This document shows, one piece after another, positions 8,960-17,936 of a stretch of DNA of 64,000 nt. The notes below the pieces were generated by a model that worked only from the letters and a program-made list of their open reading frames with translations, had not been told where the DNA came from and did not search any database. Position 1 is the stretch's first letter. Every line of letters starts with the position of its first letter. The position numbers and the translations under genes are program-made. This stretch comes from Microbacterium trichothecenolyticum (GTDB lineage: Bacteria; Actinomycetota; Actinomycetes; Actinomycetales; Microbacteriaceae), in NCBI RefSeq assembly GCF_000956465.1, contig NZ_JYJA01000037.1, positions 1 to 64,000 on the forward strand, given 5' to 3'.

Positions 8960-11218
8960 CTAGCTGAACCTCGTCGGGGGCTCGTAGGGCTCCTCGCGGA
9001 CGAACGTCGCGCCGAGCACCTGACGCACGACCGCCTCGCCGTAGCGCTGCACGCCGCCGTTGCGGGTCGTGACCACCGGGGTCAGCGGCGGCGCGACCGT
9101 GGGCGGGACCGGGAGGTCGGCGGCGGCATCCGTGTCGTCCTCGTCGTCATCGTCATCGTCATCGCGTTCGAGCGCCGGCGCGATCTCGGCACGCGGCAGG
9201 ACCTCGCCCTCGCGAGGCGGCGCGAGCGTCGCGACCCGAGCGGTCGCTGCCTCGGCGTCTTCGGGTTCGTCGTCGACCGCGAACTGCGCGGGAGTCTCGG
9301 CGGGGAAGGCGGCGGGGCCCGGCTCGGGCGGCGGCGCGTCGTCGTCGGACGGGATGGGTGCGACGGCCCAGTCGGTGACCGGCGCAGCCGCAGCCGGCGT
9401 GGTCGGTCGCGGCGCGGCGGGAGCTGTCGCACGCGGCGCGGCCGCTACCGGGGCGGGCGCAGCAGGTGCCGACGCACGCGGTGACGCCGCCTGCGCAGGC
9501 CGCGACCCGCTCGGCGGGGCGACCGTGGCGCGGGCGGCCGGCGCCTCGGCTGCGGCCGCCTGGCGCGGAGCTTCGCGACCGGGGCCGGAGGGTGCCGGCG
9601 CCACCGGGCCGCCCGCACCACCGGTTCCACCGGAGCCGCCGGCTGCGTCGTGACGGGCGATGTACTTCACGCGGATGCCGAGCACGGCCAGGATCGCCTG
9701 CCGCAGGTCTTCGCTGGGTCCCTTGCCCGCGGCGAGCTGCTTGAACTTCGCGACGTCGCTCTGGCTCGAGAACGCGAGGGTGAGCACGTCGTCGTCGAGC
9801 GCCACGGTACGGGCGCCCGAAGCGAGCATCCACGACGAGCGGCTGACGTTCTCGAGCTGCGCGAGCACGTGCGGCCAAGCCTGCTGGAGGCGGTCGAGCG
9901 TGACCGGGCCGGCGGGGACGGGAGGGGACGCCACAGGCGCGGGCTCGGCAGGCTGCGCGACCTGAGCCGCCGGCGCAGCCACTTCTGGCGGGGTACCCGC
10001 AGCGGCTGCAGGTACAGGTGCAGTGGCGGCGGGCGCAGCGGCTGCAGGTGCGGTGGCGGCGGGAGCCGTCGAAGCGGGAGCGGGTGCAGCAGCTGCCGTG
10101 GGCGCGGCGACGGGAGCGGCGCCGCGCGCCAGAACGCGGGCGACCATCAGCTCGAGCTGCAGACGCGGCGAGGTGGCGCCGGTCATGTCGTCGAGGGTCG
10201 CGATGACGAGGTCGGCGATGTGCGACAGCCGCGACGGACCGAACGCGCCGGCCTGGCGCTGCATGCGCGCGAGGTCTTCGGCCGAGACGCCCCGCAGCAC
10301 GGCGGCGGCGCCCTGTCCGGTCGCCGACACGACGATGAGGTCGCGCAGGCGCTCGAGCAGGTCGTCGACGAAGCGGCGCGGGTCCTGCCCGGTCTGCACC
10401 ACGCGGTCGACCGCGGCGAAGGCGGCCGATGCGTCAGAGGCGGCGAACGCGTCGATCACCTCGTCGAGCAGCTCGGCGTGAGTGTAGCCCAGCAGCGCGA
10501 CCGCGCGGGCGTAGGTGACCTTGGCGTCTTCCGAGCCGGCGATCAGCTGGTCGAGCAGCGACAGGGTGTCTCGGGGCGATCCGCCGCCCGCGCGCACGAC
10601 GAGCGGCAGCACGCCTTGCTCGACGTTCACGCTCTCCTGCGCGCACAGCTGCTCGACGTACTCGAGCATCGCGGCCGGAGGCACGAGCCGGAACGGGTAG
10701 TGATGGGTGCGCGACCGGATGGTGCCGATGACCTTCTCGGGCTCGGTCGTCGCGAAGATGAACTTCACGTGGTCGGGCGGCTCTTCGACGAGCTTGAGCA
10801 GGGCGTTGAAGCCCTGCGGGGTGACCATGTGCGCCTCGTCGAGAATGAAGATCTTGAACCGGTCGCGGGCCGGCGCGAACACCGCGCGCTCGCGCAGGTC
10901 TCGGGCATCGTCGACGCCGTTGTGGCTCGCCGCGTCGATCTCGACGACGTCGAGCGAACCTCCGCCGCCACGGCCGAGCTCGACGCAGCTGTCGCACGTG
11001 CCGCACGGCGTGTCGGTCGGGCCCTGCGCGCAGTTCAGGCACCGGGCGAGAATACGCGCCGACGTGGTCTTTCCGCACCCGCGGGGGCCCGAGAACAGAT
11101 ACGCATGACCGACCCGGTCGCCGCGCAGCGCGGTCATGAGCGGCTCGGTGACCTGCGACTGCCCGATCATCTCGCCGAACGACTCGGGCCGGTAGCGGCG
11201 GTAGAGGGCGGTGGTCAC
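8960..11218 (-). CDS. dnaX: DNA polymerase III subunits gamma and tau
   Basis: 752 residues. It is the AAA+ motor of the clamp loader. Walker A is GPRGCGKTT (residues 44-52); the zinc module has Cys63, Cys72, Cys75 and Cys78; the DEAH box lies in IFILDEAHM. Domain III ends near residue 370. A long Ala/Pro-rich linker is interrupted by a conserved island (RLQQAWPHVLAQLENVSRSSW), and a run of seven Asp residues sits near the C-terminus. The GTG start at 11218 is exactly 6 nt after a TAGGCT box, suggesting a leaderless message. No slippery frameshift site was seen, so a separate short gamma form is not predicted. Confidence 0.96.
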   Translation of the reverse strand: MTTALYRRYRPESFGEMIGQSQVTEPLMTALRGDRVGHAYLFSGPRGCGKTTSARILARCLNCAQGPTDTPCGTCDSCVELGRGGGGSLDVVEIDAASHNGVDDARDLRERAVFAPARDRFKIFILDEAHMVTPQGFNALLKLVEEPPDHVKFIFATTEPEKVIGTIRSRTHHYPFRLVPPAAMLEYVEQLCAQESVNVEQGVLPLVVRAGGGSPRDTLSLLDQLIAGSEDAKVTYARAVALLGYTHAELLDEVIDAFAASDASAAFAAVDRVVQTGQDPRRFVDDLLERLRDLIVVSATGQGAAAVLRGVSAEDLARMQRQAGAFGPSRLSHIADLVIATLDDMTGATSPRLQLELMVARVLARGAAPVAAPTAAAAPAPASTAPAATAPAAAAPAATAPVPAAAAGTPPEVAAPAAQVAQPAEPAPVASPPVPAGPVTLDRLQQAWPHVLAQLENVSRSSWMLASGARTVALDDDVLTLAFSSQSDVAKFKQLAAGKGPSEDLRQAILAVLGIRVKYIARHDAAGGSGGTGGAGGPVAPAPSGPGREAPRQAAAAEAPAARATVAPPSGSRPAQAASPRASAPAAPAPVAAAPRATAPAAPRPTTPAAAAPVTDWAVAPIPSDDDAPPPEPGPAAFPAETPAQFAVDDEPEDAEAATARVATLAPPREGEVLPRAEIAPALERDDDDDDDEDDTDAAADLPVPPTVAPPLTPVVTTRNGGVQRYGEAVVRQVLGATFVREEPYEPPTRFS

Positions 11219-11381
11219 TCCCCCAGCCTACGGCGTGGGGCCGACACTTCGGCAGGCTCAGCCCATCGCACCGCGACCGCACCTCGACAGGCTCGGCGAC
11301 GGAGGTCGGACCCGAGCCGCGCCGGCCGGCGACACACGGCGATGGCCCGTCGGGATCCCCTGCTAGATTGCTCGGCAGTGA

Positions 11382-11453
11382 CACGGGGTGCCCGCACGGC
11401 GGGCTGAGAACACACCCGTCGAACCTGATCTCGATCATGCGAGCGAAGGGATG
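11382..11453 (+). promoter_or_regulatory. TPP riboswitch (THI element) ahead of thiM
   Basis: The conserved blocks are all present: GGGGTGCC (11385-11392), GGCTGAGA (11402-11409), ACCCGTCGAACCTGATC (11414-11430) and GCGAGCGAAGGGA (11439-11451). The element ends 5 nt before the thiM ATG, so the ribosome-binding GAAGGGATG lies inside its last helix. This points to translational control: bound thiamin pyrophosphate would hide the site. A TAGATT box at 11364-11369 is a reasonable -10. Confidence 0.95.
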
Positions 11454-11458
11454 TCGCG

Positions 11459-12277
11459 ATGAACGCGCGCGCCGAAGCACACCTGTCCGCCCTCTCCCCC
11501 GCCGCCGCGCTGACGGCGCTGCGGGAGACCTCGCCCCTGGTGCAGTGCATCACCAACTCGGTGGTGACGAACTACACCGCGAACGCACTCCTGGCGGTGG
11601 GCGCCGCCCCCGCGATGTGCGACATACCGGGCGAGGCCGGGCTCTTCGCCGGCGTCGCCGACGGCGTGCTCGTCAACCTGGGCACCCCGACCGCCGAGCA
11701 GCGCGAGGCCGCCCGGGAAGCGGTGCGCGCCGGCACCCCGTGGGTGCTCGACCCGGTCGCGGTCGGCGTGCTGCCCGTGCGAACGGCCCTCGCCGCCGAG
11801 CTTCTCGAGCACCGTCCCGCGATCATCCGCGGCAACGCCTCCGAGATCCTCGCCCTCGCCGGCGGAGGCGGCGGCGGTCGCGGAGTCGATGCGACGGACG
11901 GAACGGATGCCGCCGCCGGCGCCGCGCGATCCCTCGCGCTGCGCACCGGCGGCGTGGTGGCCGTGTCGGGCCCGGTCGACCTCGTGACCGACGGCGAGCG
12001 GGTGGTCCGCATCCCCGGTGGGGATGCGCTGCTCACGCGCGTCACCGGCGGCGGCTGCTCGCTCGGCGCGGTGATGGCCGCGCTCGTCGGCGTGTGTGCT
12101 CCGTTCGAGGCGGCGGTGGCGGCATCCGTCCTCTACGCGGTCGCGTCCGAACTGGCCGCGGCCCGCGCGGAGGGACCGGGCACGTTCGGCGTGGCGTTGC
12201 TCGACGCGCTCGACGCCGTGGCCGCAGCACCGGCCGAGCTCGACGCGCGCGTCGCCGACGTGCTGGCGATCCGATGA
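11459..12277 (+). CDS. thiM: Hydroxyethylthiazole kinase
   Basis: 272 residues. It phosphorylates 4-methyl-5-hydroxyethylthiazole, a salvage step of thiamin synthesis. The N-terminal substrate region [26 protein letters not shown] and the C-terminal [11 protein letters not shown] anion-hole motif are typical. A Gly-rich insert (AGGGGGGRG, around residue 136) is longer than in most homologues. It is the first gene after the TPP riboswitch, and its TGA overlaps the thiE ATG. Confidence 0.96.
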   Translation: MNARAEAHLSALSPAAALTALRETSPLVQCITNSVVTNYTANALLAVGAAPAMCDIPGEAGLFAGVADGVLVNLGTPTAEQREAAREAVRAGTPWVLDPVAVGVLPVRTALAAELLEHRPAIIRGNASEILALAGGGGGGRGVDATDGTDAAAGAARSLALRTGGVVAVSGPVDLVTDGERVVRIPGGDALLTRVTGGGCSLGAVMAALVGVCAPFEAAVAASVLYAVASELAAARAEGPGTFGVALLDALDAVAAAPAELDARVADVLAIR

Positions 12278-12948
12278 CGAGGCTCGGCGCGCGTCTCGCG
12301 CTGCACCTCGTGACCGACGACCGCCTGCCGTTCGACCGGCTGCTCGAGGTCGTCGACGCCGCGGTCGGCGCGGGGGTCGACGTCGTGCAGCTGCGAGCGA
12401 AGTCGGTGACCGCCCGCGAAATGCTGCGCCAGGCGCGAGCCCTCTCGGACGCCATCGACCGCCGTTGCCTGCTCCTCGTCAACGACCGCGTCGACGTGGC
12501 CGTCGCCGCCCAGGATGCCGGAGCCCGCGTCGACGGCGTCCACCTGGGACAGAGCGACCTCCCGCCCGAAACGGCGCGCCGGTTGCTCGGGTCGCAGGCC
12601 GTGATCGGATGGACCGCGAACTCCGCGGAGCATCGGGCTGCAGCGCGTCTCCCCCGCGACGGCACGATCGACTACCTCGGGGTCGGGGTGATCCGGCCGA
12701 CGTCGACGAAGCCCGACCACCCGCCGGCGCTCGGCGTCGAGGGCTTCGCGGCGTTCGCCGCGGGCACGGACCTGCCGTGCATCGCGATCGGCGGGGTGAC
12801 CGAGTCGGATGTCGCTGCCCTGCGCGACTGCGGGGCTGCGGGCGTCGCGGTCGTGTCGGCGATCTGCGGCGCGGACGACCCGGCCGCGGCGGCCCGCGCG
12901 CTGCGGAGCGCAGCCGATGCGACCTCGCTCGAGGGGGTCGCGCAGTGA
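12274..12948 (+). CDS. thiE: Thiamine-phosphate synthase
   Basis: 224 residues. It joins the pyrimidine and thiazole phosphates to give thiamin phosphate. The TIM-barrel motifs [28 protein letters not shown] and [10 protein letters not shown] are present, as is the phosphate-binding [12 protein letters not shown] loop near residue 170. ATG 12274 overlaps the thiM stop as ATGA and its own stop overlaps the next start as GTGA, so the three thi genes are translationally coupled. Confidence 0.96.
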   Translation: MTRLGARLALHLVTDDRLPFDRLLEVVDAAVGAGVDVVQLRAKSVTAREMLRQARALSDAIDRRCLLLVNDRVDVAVAAQDAGARVDGVHLGQSDLPPETARRLLGSQAVIGWTANSAEHRAAARLPRDGTIDYLGVGVIRPTSTKPDHPPALGVEGFAAFAAGTDLPCIAIGGVTESDVAALRDCGAAGVAVVSAICGADDPAAAARALRSAADATSLEGVAQ

Positions 12949-14477
12949 CCGGCACCTCGCTCGCCGCGCCCGCACCGACGCCGGTTCGAGCCGTGTCGAT
13001 CCCGCGGGTGCTCAGCATCGCCGGCACCGACCCGACCGGCGGCGCCGGTGTGCAGGCGGATCTCAAGTCGATCGGCGCCCTCGGCGGCTATGGCATGGCC
13101 GTGGTCACCGCACTCGTGGCGCAGAACACGCTCGGCGTGCGCGACGTGCACGTGCCGCCGACGGCGTTCCTCGCCGCGCAGCTGGACGCCGTGTCGGACG
13201 ACGTCGAGATCGACGCGGTCAAGATCGGCATGCTGCAGTCGGCGGAGATCATCACCACCGTTCGGCAGTGGCTCGGACGCGTGCGCCCGCCGATCGTGGT
13301 GCTCGACCCGGTGATGGTGGCGACGAGCGGCGACCCGCTGCTGGACCCCGCTGCCGAGGAGTCACTGCGAGCGCTCGCCGGCGAGGTCGATCTCGTGACC
13401 CCGAATCTCGCGGAGCTCGCGGTGCTGATCGGACGCACTCACGCGACCTCGTGGGTGCAGGCCATCGATCACGCGCAGACCCTCGCACGCGACACCGGCA
13501 CGACGGTGCTGCTGAAAGGCGGGCACCTCCACGGCGCCGAATGCCCGGATGCGATCGTGGCGGCCGACGGCACGGTGCACGAAGTCGGGGGCGTGCGCGT
13601 CGAAACGCGTCACACCCACGGCACCGGCTGCTCGCTCTCGTCCGCTATGGCGACGCTGCGTGCGGGCGGCGCGACCTGGCCCGATGCACTGCAGCGGGCG
13701 AAGACGTGGCTCACCGGCGCGCTCGCGCACGCCGACGCGCTGCGGGTGGGGGAGGGCAACGGTCCGGTCGACCACTTCCACGAGCTCCGGGGCGAGGCTG
13801 GGCCCCCGCCGGAGGCTTTGCGCGACGCGCCGGCGGCGTGCGGAGCGGTCGTGGGGACCAGTCCCCTCCCCTCATGGTCGGCACGCGTGTGGGAGGCCGC
13901 GGCAGCGGTGCGCGCCGACGTCGACGACCTCGAGTTCGTGCGCGGGCTCGGCGACGGCACGCTGCCGCGCGAGACGTTCCTGCGCTACCTCGCGCAGGAC
14001 GCGATCTACCTCGGCGAGTACTCGCGCGTGCTGGCGAAGGCGAGCGCGCTCGCTCCGACGTCGCAGGAGCAGGCGTTCTGGGCGCGCGCAGCGGAGTCCG
14101 CCATCGTCGAGGAGCGCCGGCTCCACGAGTCGCACCTCGGCTCGGCGGTGGTCGCCCCCGCGCCGCAGACGCTCGCGTACACGAACCACCTCCATGCGTC
14201 GGCCCGTTCCTACGGCGAACTCGTGGCCGCGCTGCTGCCGTGCTTCTGGCTCTATACGGACCTCGGAATCCGTCTCGCCGCCCGGCGACACGATGCGCAT
14301 CCCTACGACGACTGGCTCGCGATGTACGGCGACCCCGGCTTCACCGCCGCGACCGCCCGCGCGACCGAGATCGCCGATGCGTCTGCGCTCGAGGCCGGGC
14401 CGATCGAACGGGCGCGCATGGACGCGGCCTTCGCGTGCTCGATGGCGCACGAGCGGGAGTTCTTCGCCCGAGCGTGA
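12945..14477 (+). CDS. thiD: ThiD-TenA fusion: HMP(-P) kinase plus TenA-type hydrolase
   Basis: 510 residues from GTG 12945. Residues about 18-275 are ThiD (RVLSIAGTDPTGGAGVQADLKS, PVMVATSGDPLL, HTHGTGCSLSSA with Cys229), which phosphorylates hydroxymethylpyrimidine twice. After a short Pro/Ala linker, residues about 308-510 form a TenA domain (FLRYLAQDAIYLGEYSRVLA, ALLPCFWLYTDLG with the likely nucleophile Cys433, and a C-terminal EREFF). TenA enzymes hydrolyse damaged thiamin pyrimidines to HMP, so the fusion links salvage with phosphorylation. It is the last gene of the riboswitch operon. Confidence 0.94.
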   Translation: MTGTSLAAPAPTPVRAVSIPRVLSIAGTDPTGGAGVQADLKSIGALGGYGMAVVTALVAQNTLGVRDVHVPPTAFLAAQLDAVSDDVEIDAVKIGMLQSAEIITTVRQWLGRVRPPIVVLDPVMVATSGDPLLDPAAEESLRALAGEVDLVTPNLAELAVLIGRTHATSWVQAIDHAQTLARDTGTTVLLKGGHLHGAECPDAIVAADGTVHEVGGVRVETRHTHGTGCSLSSAMATLRAGGATWPDALQRAKTWLTGALAHADALRVGEGNGPVDHFHELRGEAGPPPEALRDAPAACGAVVGTSPLPSWSARVWEAAAAVRADVDDLEFVRGLGDGTLPRETFLRYLAQDAIYLGEYSRVLAKASALAPTSQEQAFWARAAESAIVEERRLHESHLGSAVVAPAPQTLAYTNHLHASARSYGELVAALLPCFWLYTDLGIRLAARRHDAHPYDDWLAMYGDPGFTAATARATEIADASALEAGPIERARMDAAFACSMAHEREFFARA

Positions 14478-14478
14478 C

Positions 14479-14580
14479 GGTGCCGCGGCGGCACCGCGAC
14501 GTCGGTGAGATCAGGAGATCCGGCGGCGACAGGTGGATTCCCCGCGAATCGCCCTGCTCTGGCCAGATCTCCTGATCTCG
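14479..14580. terminator. Hairpins between the thi operon and the GH65 gene
   Basis: A short hairpin CGGTGCC/GGCACCG follows the thiD-tenA stop (from 14479). A larger inverted repeat follows: GAGATCAGGAGATC (14508-14521) with GATCTCCTGATCTC (14567-14580), 14 bp perfect with a 45-nt loop. Both genes converge here, so the most likely role is termination in both directions. Confidence 0.55.
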
Positions 14581-14588
14581 CAGGCGCG

Positions 14589-17114
14589 TCAGACGTCGGC
14601 GCCGTGCTCGACGTCGGCGGCGCCGACGATGATGGGGATCGTCGAGGTGACCGTGGGCACCGATGCCGACAGCAGCGAGCCGTCCTCACGGCGAGCGTCG
14701 CCGAGCTCGCGCAGCGATGGGCGCCCCGGGATCACCGGGCCCTGCCCGTCGAGCGGAGCGACGACCTCTTCGCCCGCGCCGACCACGTAGCCCGCGCCTC
14801 GCACGCTGAAGCCCACGGGGTCGCCTTCCGTGGCGCGCACCCGCACCTCGTCGCGGGTGACCGTGACGACCAGGCGCGTGCCGTGCCAGTGAAGCACGAA
14901 CTCGAGCGACGGCCACGAGGCGGGAAGCCTCGGGTCGAACGACAGCTCGCCGAAGTGGTCGCGCATGCCGCCGAATCCGGACACCAGTGCGGTCCACACG
15001 CCACCGGCGGACGCCACATGCACACCGTCGGACGCGTTGTGATGCAGATCGCCGAGGTCGACGAAGATCGACTGCCGGAAGTACTCCAGCGCGAGGTCCT
15101 GGTAGCCCACCTCCGCGGCGAGGATCGACTGAACGACCGCCGACAGGGTCGAGTCACCGGTGGTCAGCGGGTCGTAGTACTCGAAGTCGGCGAGCTTGTC
15201 TTCGTCGGAGAAGTGGTTGCCCTGCAGGAACAGGGCGAGCACGACGTCGGCCTGCTTGAGCACCTGGTACCGGTAGATCACCAGCGGGTGGAAGTGCAGC
15301 AGCAGGGGCCGCTTGTCGGGCGGGGTGTTCTCGAGGTCCCAGATCTCGCGCTCGAGGAACACGTGATCCTGCGGATGGATGCCGAGGCTCGGGCTGAACG
15401 GGATGTGCATGGCCTCGGCGGCCCGCTCCCACGCCTCGGGCTCGCCCGGCTCGAGGGCGAGGCGATCGACCATCTGGCGGTAGACCTCGCCGTCGGCCTC
15501 GGCCATCTCCCGGATGGTGCGGGCGGCGAAGCGGAGGTTGAAGCGCGCCATGACGTTCGTGAAGAGGTTGTCGTTGACGACGGTGGTGTACTCGTCGGGC
15601 CCGGTCACGCCATGGATGTGGAACGTGTCGCCCTCGCCGTCCAGCACGCCGTCGCTCGAGCGCCAGAAGCCGAGGGTCGCCCACAGGCGCGCCGTCTCGA
15701 CGGCGATGTCGACGCCCTCGCGGAAGAGGAAGTCGGTGTCGCCGGTCGCGCGCACGTACTTCGCGAGCGCGAAGCTGACGTCGGCGTTGATGTGGTACTG
15801 CGCGGTCCCGGCGGCGTAGTAGGCGGAGGCCTCTTCGCCGTTGATCGTGCGCCACGGGAACAGCGCGCCGGCCTCGTTGAGCTGGAAGGCACGCTTGCGG
15901 GCGGCGGGCAGCATCAGGTACCTCATCCGCAGCGCGTTGCGCGCCCACAACGGCGTCGTGTACGCGAGGAACGGGAGAACGTAGATCTCGGTGTCCCAGA
16001 AGTAGTGCCCGGAGTATCCGGAGCCCGTCATGCCCTTCGCCGGCACACCCTGGCCGTCGGCACGCGCAGACGCCTGCGCGAGCTGGAACAGGCACCAGCG
16101 GGTCGCCTGCTGGAGGTCGTCGTGGCCGCCGATGCGCACGTCCGAACGCTCCCAGAAGGCGTCGAGCCACGCACGCTGCTGGGCGCGGATCGCATCGACG
16201 CTCTCGCCGAGGGCGCGGTCGAGGGTGCGGCGGCAGCGGTCGACGAGCTCGCGCGCGGGCACGCCACGCGACGTGTGGTAGCTCACGAGCTTCGTGACCC
16301 GGATCGGCACACCGGCCTTCGCGTTCACGCGGAACACGTTCTTCGCGATGTCCGGCTCGATGAGCGTGCGCGAGGTGTACTCGTTCGCCGTCTCGACGAG
16401 GTGATCGGCCACGACGGCGATGGTCATGCCCGAGTCGGTGGCGCGGTACGACAGGGCGGAGCGCAGCTTGTCCTGCCAGTACTCCTGCGGCTGCAGCACG
16501 CGCTCGTGCAGCTTCTCTGTCTTTCGCGGGTCGAATCCGGCCCTGCGCGGCGCCGCCGGAGTGCCGCCGTAGACGTCTTCGCCATCCTGACGGTTGAGGA
16601 TCTGGCAGCTCACGGTGACGGGGGCGTCGGCGTTGAGCACGGTGACGTCCACCGTCATGAGCGCGAGGTGCTTCTCCTCGAACGACACCAGCCGCTCGTA
16701 ATCGATCCGCACCTCCTTGCCCGACGGCGTGACCCACAGGATGTGCCGGCGCTGCACGCCGTCGCGCATGTCGAGCGTCCGCTCGTACTCGCGCACGTCG
16801 GCGACATCGAGCGACAGCGGCTCGTCGTCGACGTAGACGCGCATGACCTTGGCGTCGGGGGCGTTGATGATCGTCTGGCCCACCTCGGCGAAGCCGTAGG
16901 CCTGCTCGGCGTGACGGATCGGGAACGTCTCGTGGAACCCGTTGATGAACGTGCCGTGCTCATGTGCGTGGCGGCCCTCGGGCTGGTTGCCTCGCAGGCC
17001 GAGGTAGCCGTTGCCGACGGCGAACAGCGTCTCTGTGACGCCGGCGTCATCGAGGTCGAACGACGTCTCGACGAGGCGCCACGGGTCGACGGGGAACCGG
17101 TCGCGATCGATCAT
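14589..17114 (-). CDS. Glycoside hydrolase family 65 disaccharide phosphorylase
   Basis: 841 residues, within the 750-850 range of GH65 maltose, trehalose and kojibiose phosphorylases. The general acid is Glu508 in GPDEY (residues 505-509), inside the family block HIHGVTGPDEYTTVVNDN. The N-terminal beta-sandwich starts with GNGYLGLRGNQPEG. Phosphorolysis of an alpha-glucoside would release beta-glucose 1-phosphate, which fits the neighbouring HAD phosphatase/mutase. Its ATG overlaps the stop of that gene (ATGA), so the two are translated together. The exact disaccharide cannot be read from sequence. No signal peptide is present, so it is cytoplasmic. Confidence 0.93.
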   Translation of the reverse strand: MIDRDRFPVDPWRLVETSFDLDDAGVTETLFAVGNGYLGLRGNQPEGRHAHEHGTFINGFHETFPIRHAEQAYGFAEVGQTIINAPDAKVMRVYVDDEPLSLDVADVREYERTLDMRDGVQRRHILWVTPSGKEVRIDYERLVSFEEKHLALMTVDVTVLNADAPVTVSCQILNRQDGEDVYGGTPAAPRRAGFDPRKTEKLHERVLQPQEYWQDKLRSALSYRATDSGMTIAVVADHLVETANEYTSRTLIEPDIAKNVFRVNAKAGVPIRVTKLVSYHTSRGVPARELVDRCRRTLDRALGESVDAIRAQQRAWLDAFWERSDVRIGGHDDLQQATRWCLFQLAQASARADGQGVPAKGMTGSGYSGHYFWDTEIYVLPFLAYTTPLWARNALRMRYLMLPAARKRAFQLNEAGALFPWRTINGEEASAYYAAGTAQYHINADVSFALAKYVRATGDTDFLFREGVDIAVETARLWATLGFWRSSDGVLDGEGDTFHIHGVTGPDEYTTVVNDNLFTNVMARFNLRFAARTIREMAEADGEVYRQMVDRLALEPGEPEAWERAAEAMHIPFSPSLGIHPQDHVFLEREIWDLENTPPDKRPLLLHFHPLVIYRYQVLKQADVVLALFLQGNHFSDEDKLADFEYYDPLTTGDSTLSAVVQSILAAEVGYQDLALEYFRQSIFVDLGDLHHNASDGVHVASAGGVWTALVSGFGGMRDHFGELSFDPRLPASWPSLEFVLHWHGTRLVVTVTRDEVRVRATEGDPVGFSVRGAGYVVGAGEEVVAPLDGQGPVIPGRPSLRELGDARREDGSLLSASVPTVTSTIPIIVGAADVEHGADV

Positions 17115-17842
17115 CGTGCGAACTCCTCCAGATCCTTCACCACGACGTGTGCGCCCGCCTCGACGAGGTCCTCCTCGCCGGCTCCGCGGTCGACGCCCAC
17201 CACCAGCCCGAACCCGCCGGCCGCAGCGGACTGCACGCCGCTGATGGCGTCCTCCACCGCGACACTGCGCGCGGGCTCGACGCCCAGCATCCGTGCCGCC
17301 TCCAGGAACACGTCGGGTGCGGGCTTCGAGGCGAGGTGGTCGCGTTCGGCGATGACGCCGTCCATGACGACGGCGAAGCGATCACGGATGCCGGCTGCCG
17401 CCAGCACCTCCTCCGCGTTCTTGGAGCTCGACACCACCGCGACGGTGGTGCCTGCTGCCGCGAGCGCGTCGAGAAGCCGCAGCGAGCCCGGGTACGCCGA
17501 GATGCCGTCGGCGCGGAGCACGCGCTCGAACACGGCGTTCTTGCGATTGCCGATGCCGCACACCGTGTCGGCCGTGACCGGATCGGACGGGTGGCCCCAC
17601 GGCACCTCGACGTCGCGGGAGCGCAGCAGGCTCGCCACTCCGTCGTAGCGCTTCTTCCCGTCGAGGTGATCGAAGTAGTCGCGCTCGGCGTACGGCGGGG
17701 TGATGTCCCACGCCGCGAAGAGCTCCTCGAACATCGTCTGCCAGGCATGCATGTGCACTTCGGCGGTGGGCGTGAGGACGCCGTCCAGATCGAACAGCAC
17801 GGCGTCGTAAGCGGTCAGATCGGGCAGGGCGTCGTCAGCCAC
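17111..17842 (-). CDS. HAD-family beta-phosphoglucomutase
   Basis: 243 residues from GTG 17842, which has a GGAGG site at good spacing; the open frame extends upstream but without such a site. The HAD nucleophile and acid are Asp18 and Asp20 in LFDLDGVLTP, followed by VVSSSKNAEEVL (motif II), SKPAPDVFLEAA (motif III Lys) and VAVEDAISGVQSAAAGG (motif IV). Beta-phosphoglucomutases convert beta-glucose 1-phosphate to glucose 6-phosphate and are often encoded beside GH65 phosphorylases, as here. A plain sugar-phosphate phosphatase is the alternative. Confidence 0.9.
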   Translation of the reverse strand: MADDALPDLTAYDAVLFDLDGVLTPTAEVHMHAWQTMFEELFAAWDITPPYAERDYFDHLDGKKRYDGVASLLRSRDVEVPWGHPSDPVTADTVCGIGNRKNAVFERVLRADGISAYPGSLRLLDALAAAGTTVAVVSSSKNAEEVLAAAGIRDRFAVVMDGVIAERDHLASKPAPDVFLEAARMLGVEPARSVAVEDAISGVQSAAAGGFGLVVGVDRGAGEEDLVEAGAHVVVKDLEEFAR

Positions 17843-17936
17843 AGAACCTCCGAGAGCGGGTGCGGGTGCGTCGGCACTGCATCGCGCCGTCCAGCAAGCG
17901 TAATGCGGGCAGGTGTCCGGTCGCACCCCGTGACGG

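Noticed and set aside
9130..9170. GTCATC repeats in dnaX as a possible frameshift or phase-variation site
   Set aside because: They encode the in-frame acidic Asp run common in DnaX tails; there is no slippery heptamer and no alternative frame of note.
9650..11407. Long plus-strand open frame antisense to dnaX
   Set aside because: It mirrors the dnaX coding frame, is full of Arg/Gly/Ala runs, and has no domain. High GC removes stop codons from shadow frames.
14505..17648. Plus-strand open frame of about 3.1 kb antisense to the GH65 gene
   Set aside because: Same GC shadow effect; the minus strand has a full GH65 enzyme with catalytic motifs.
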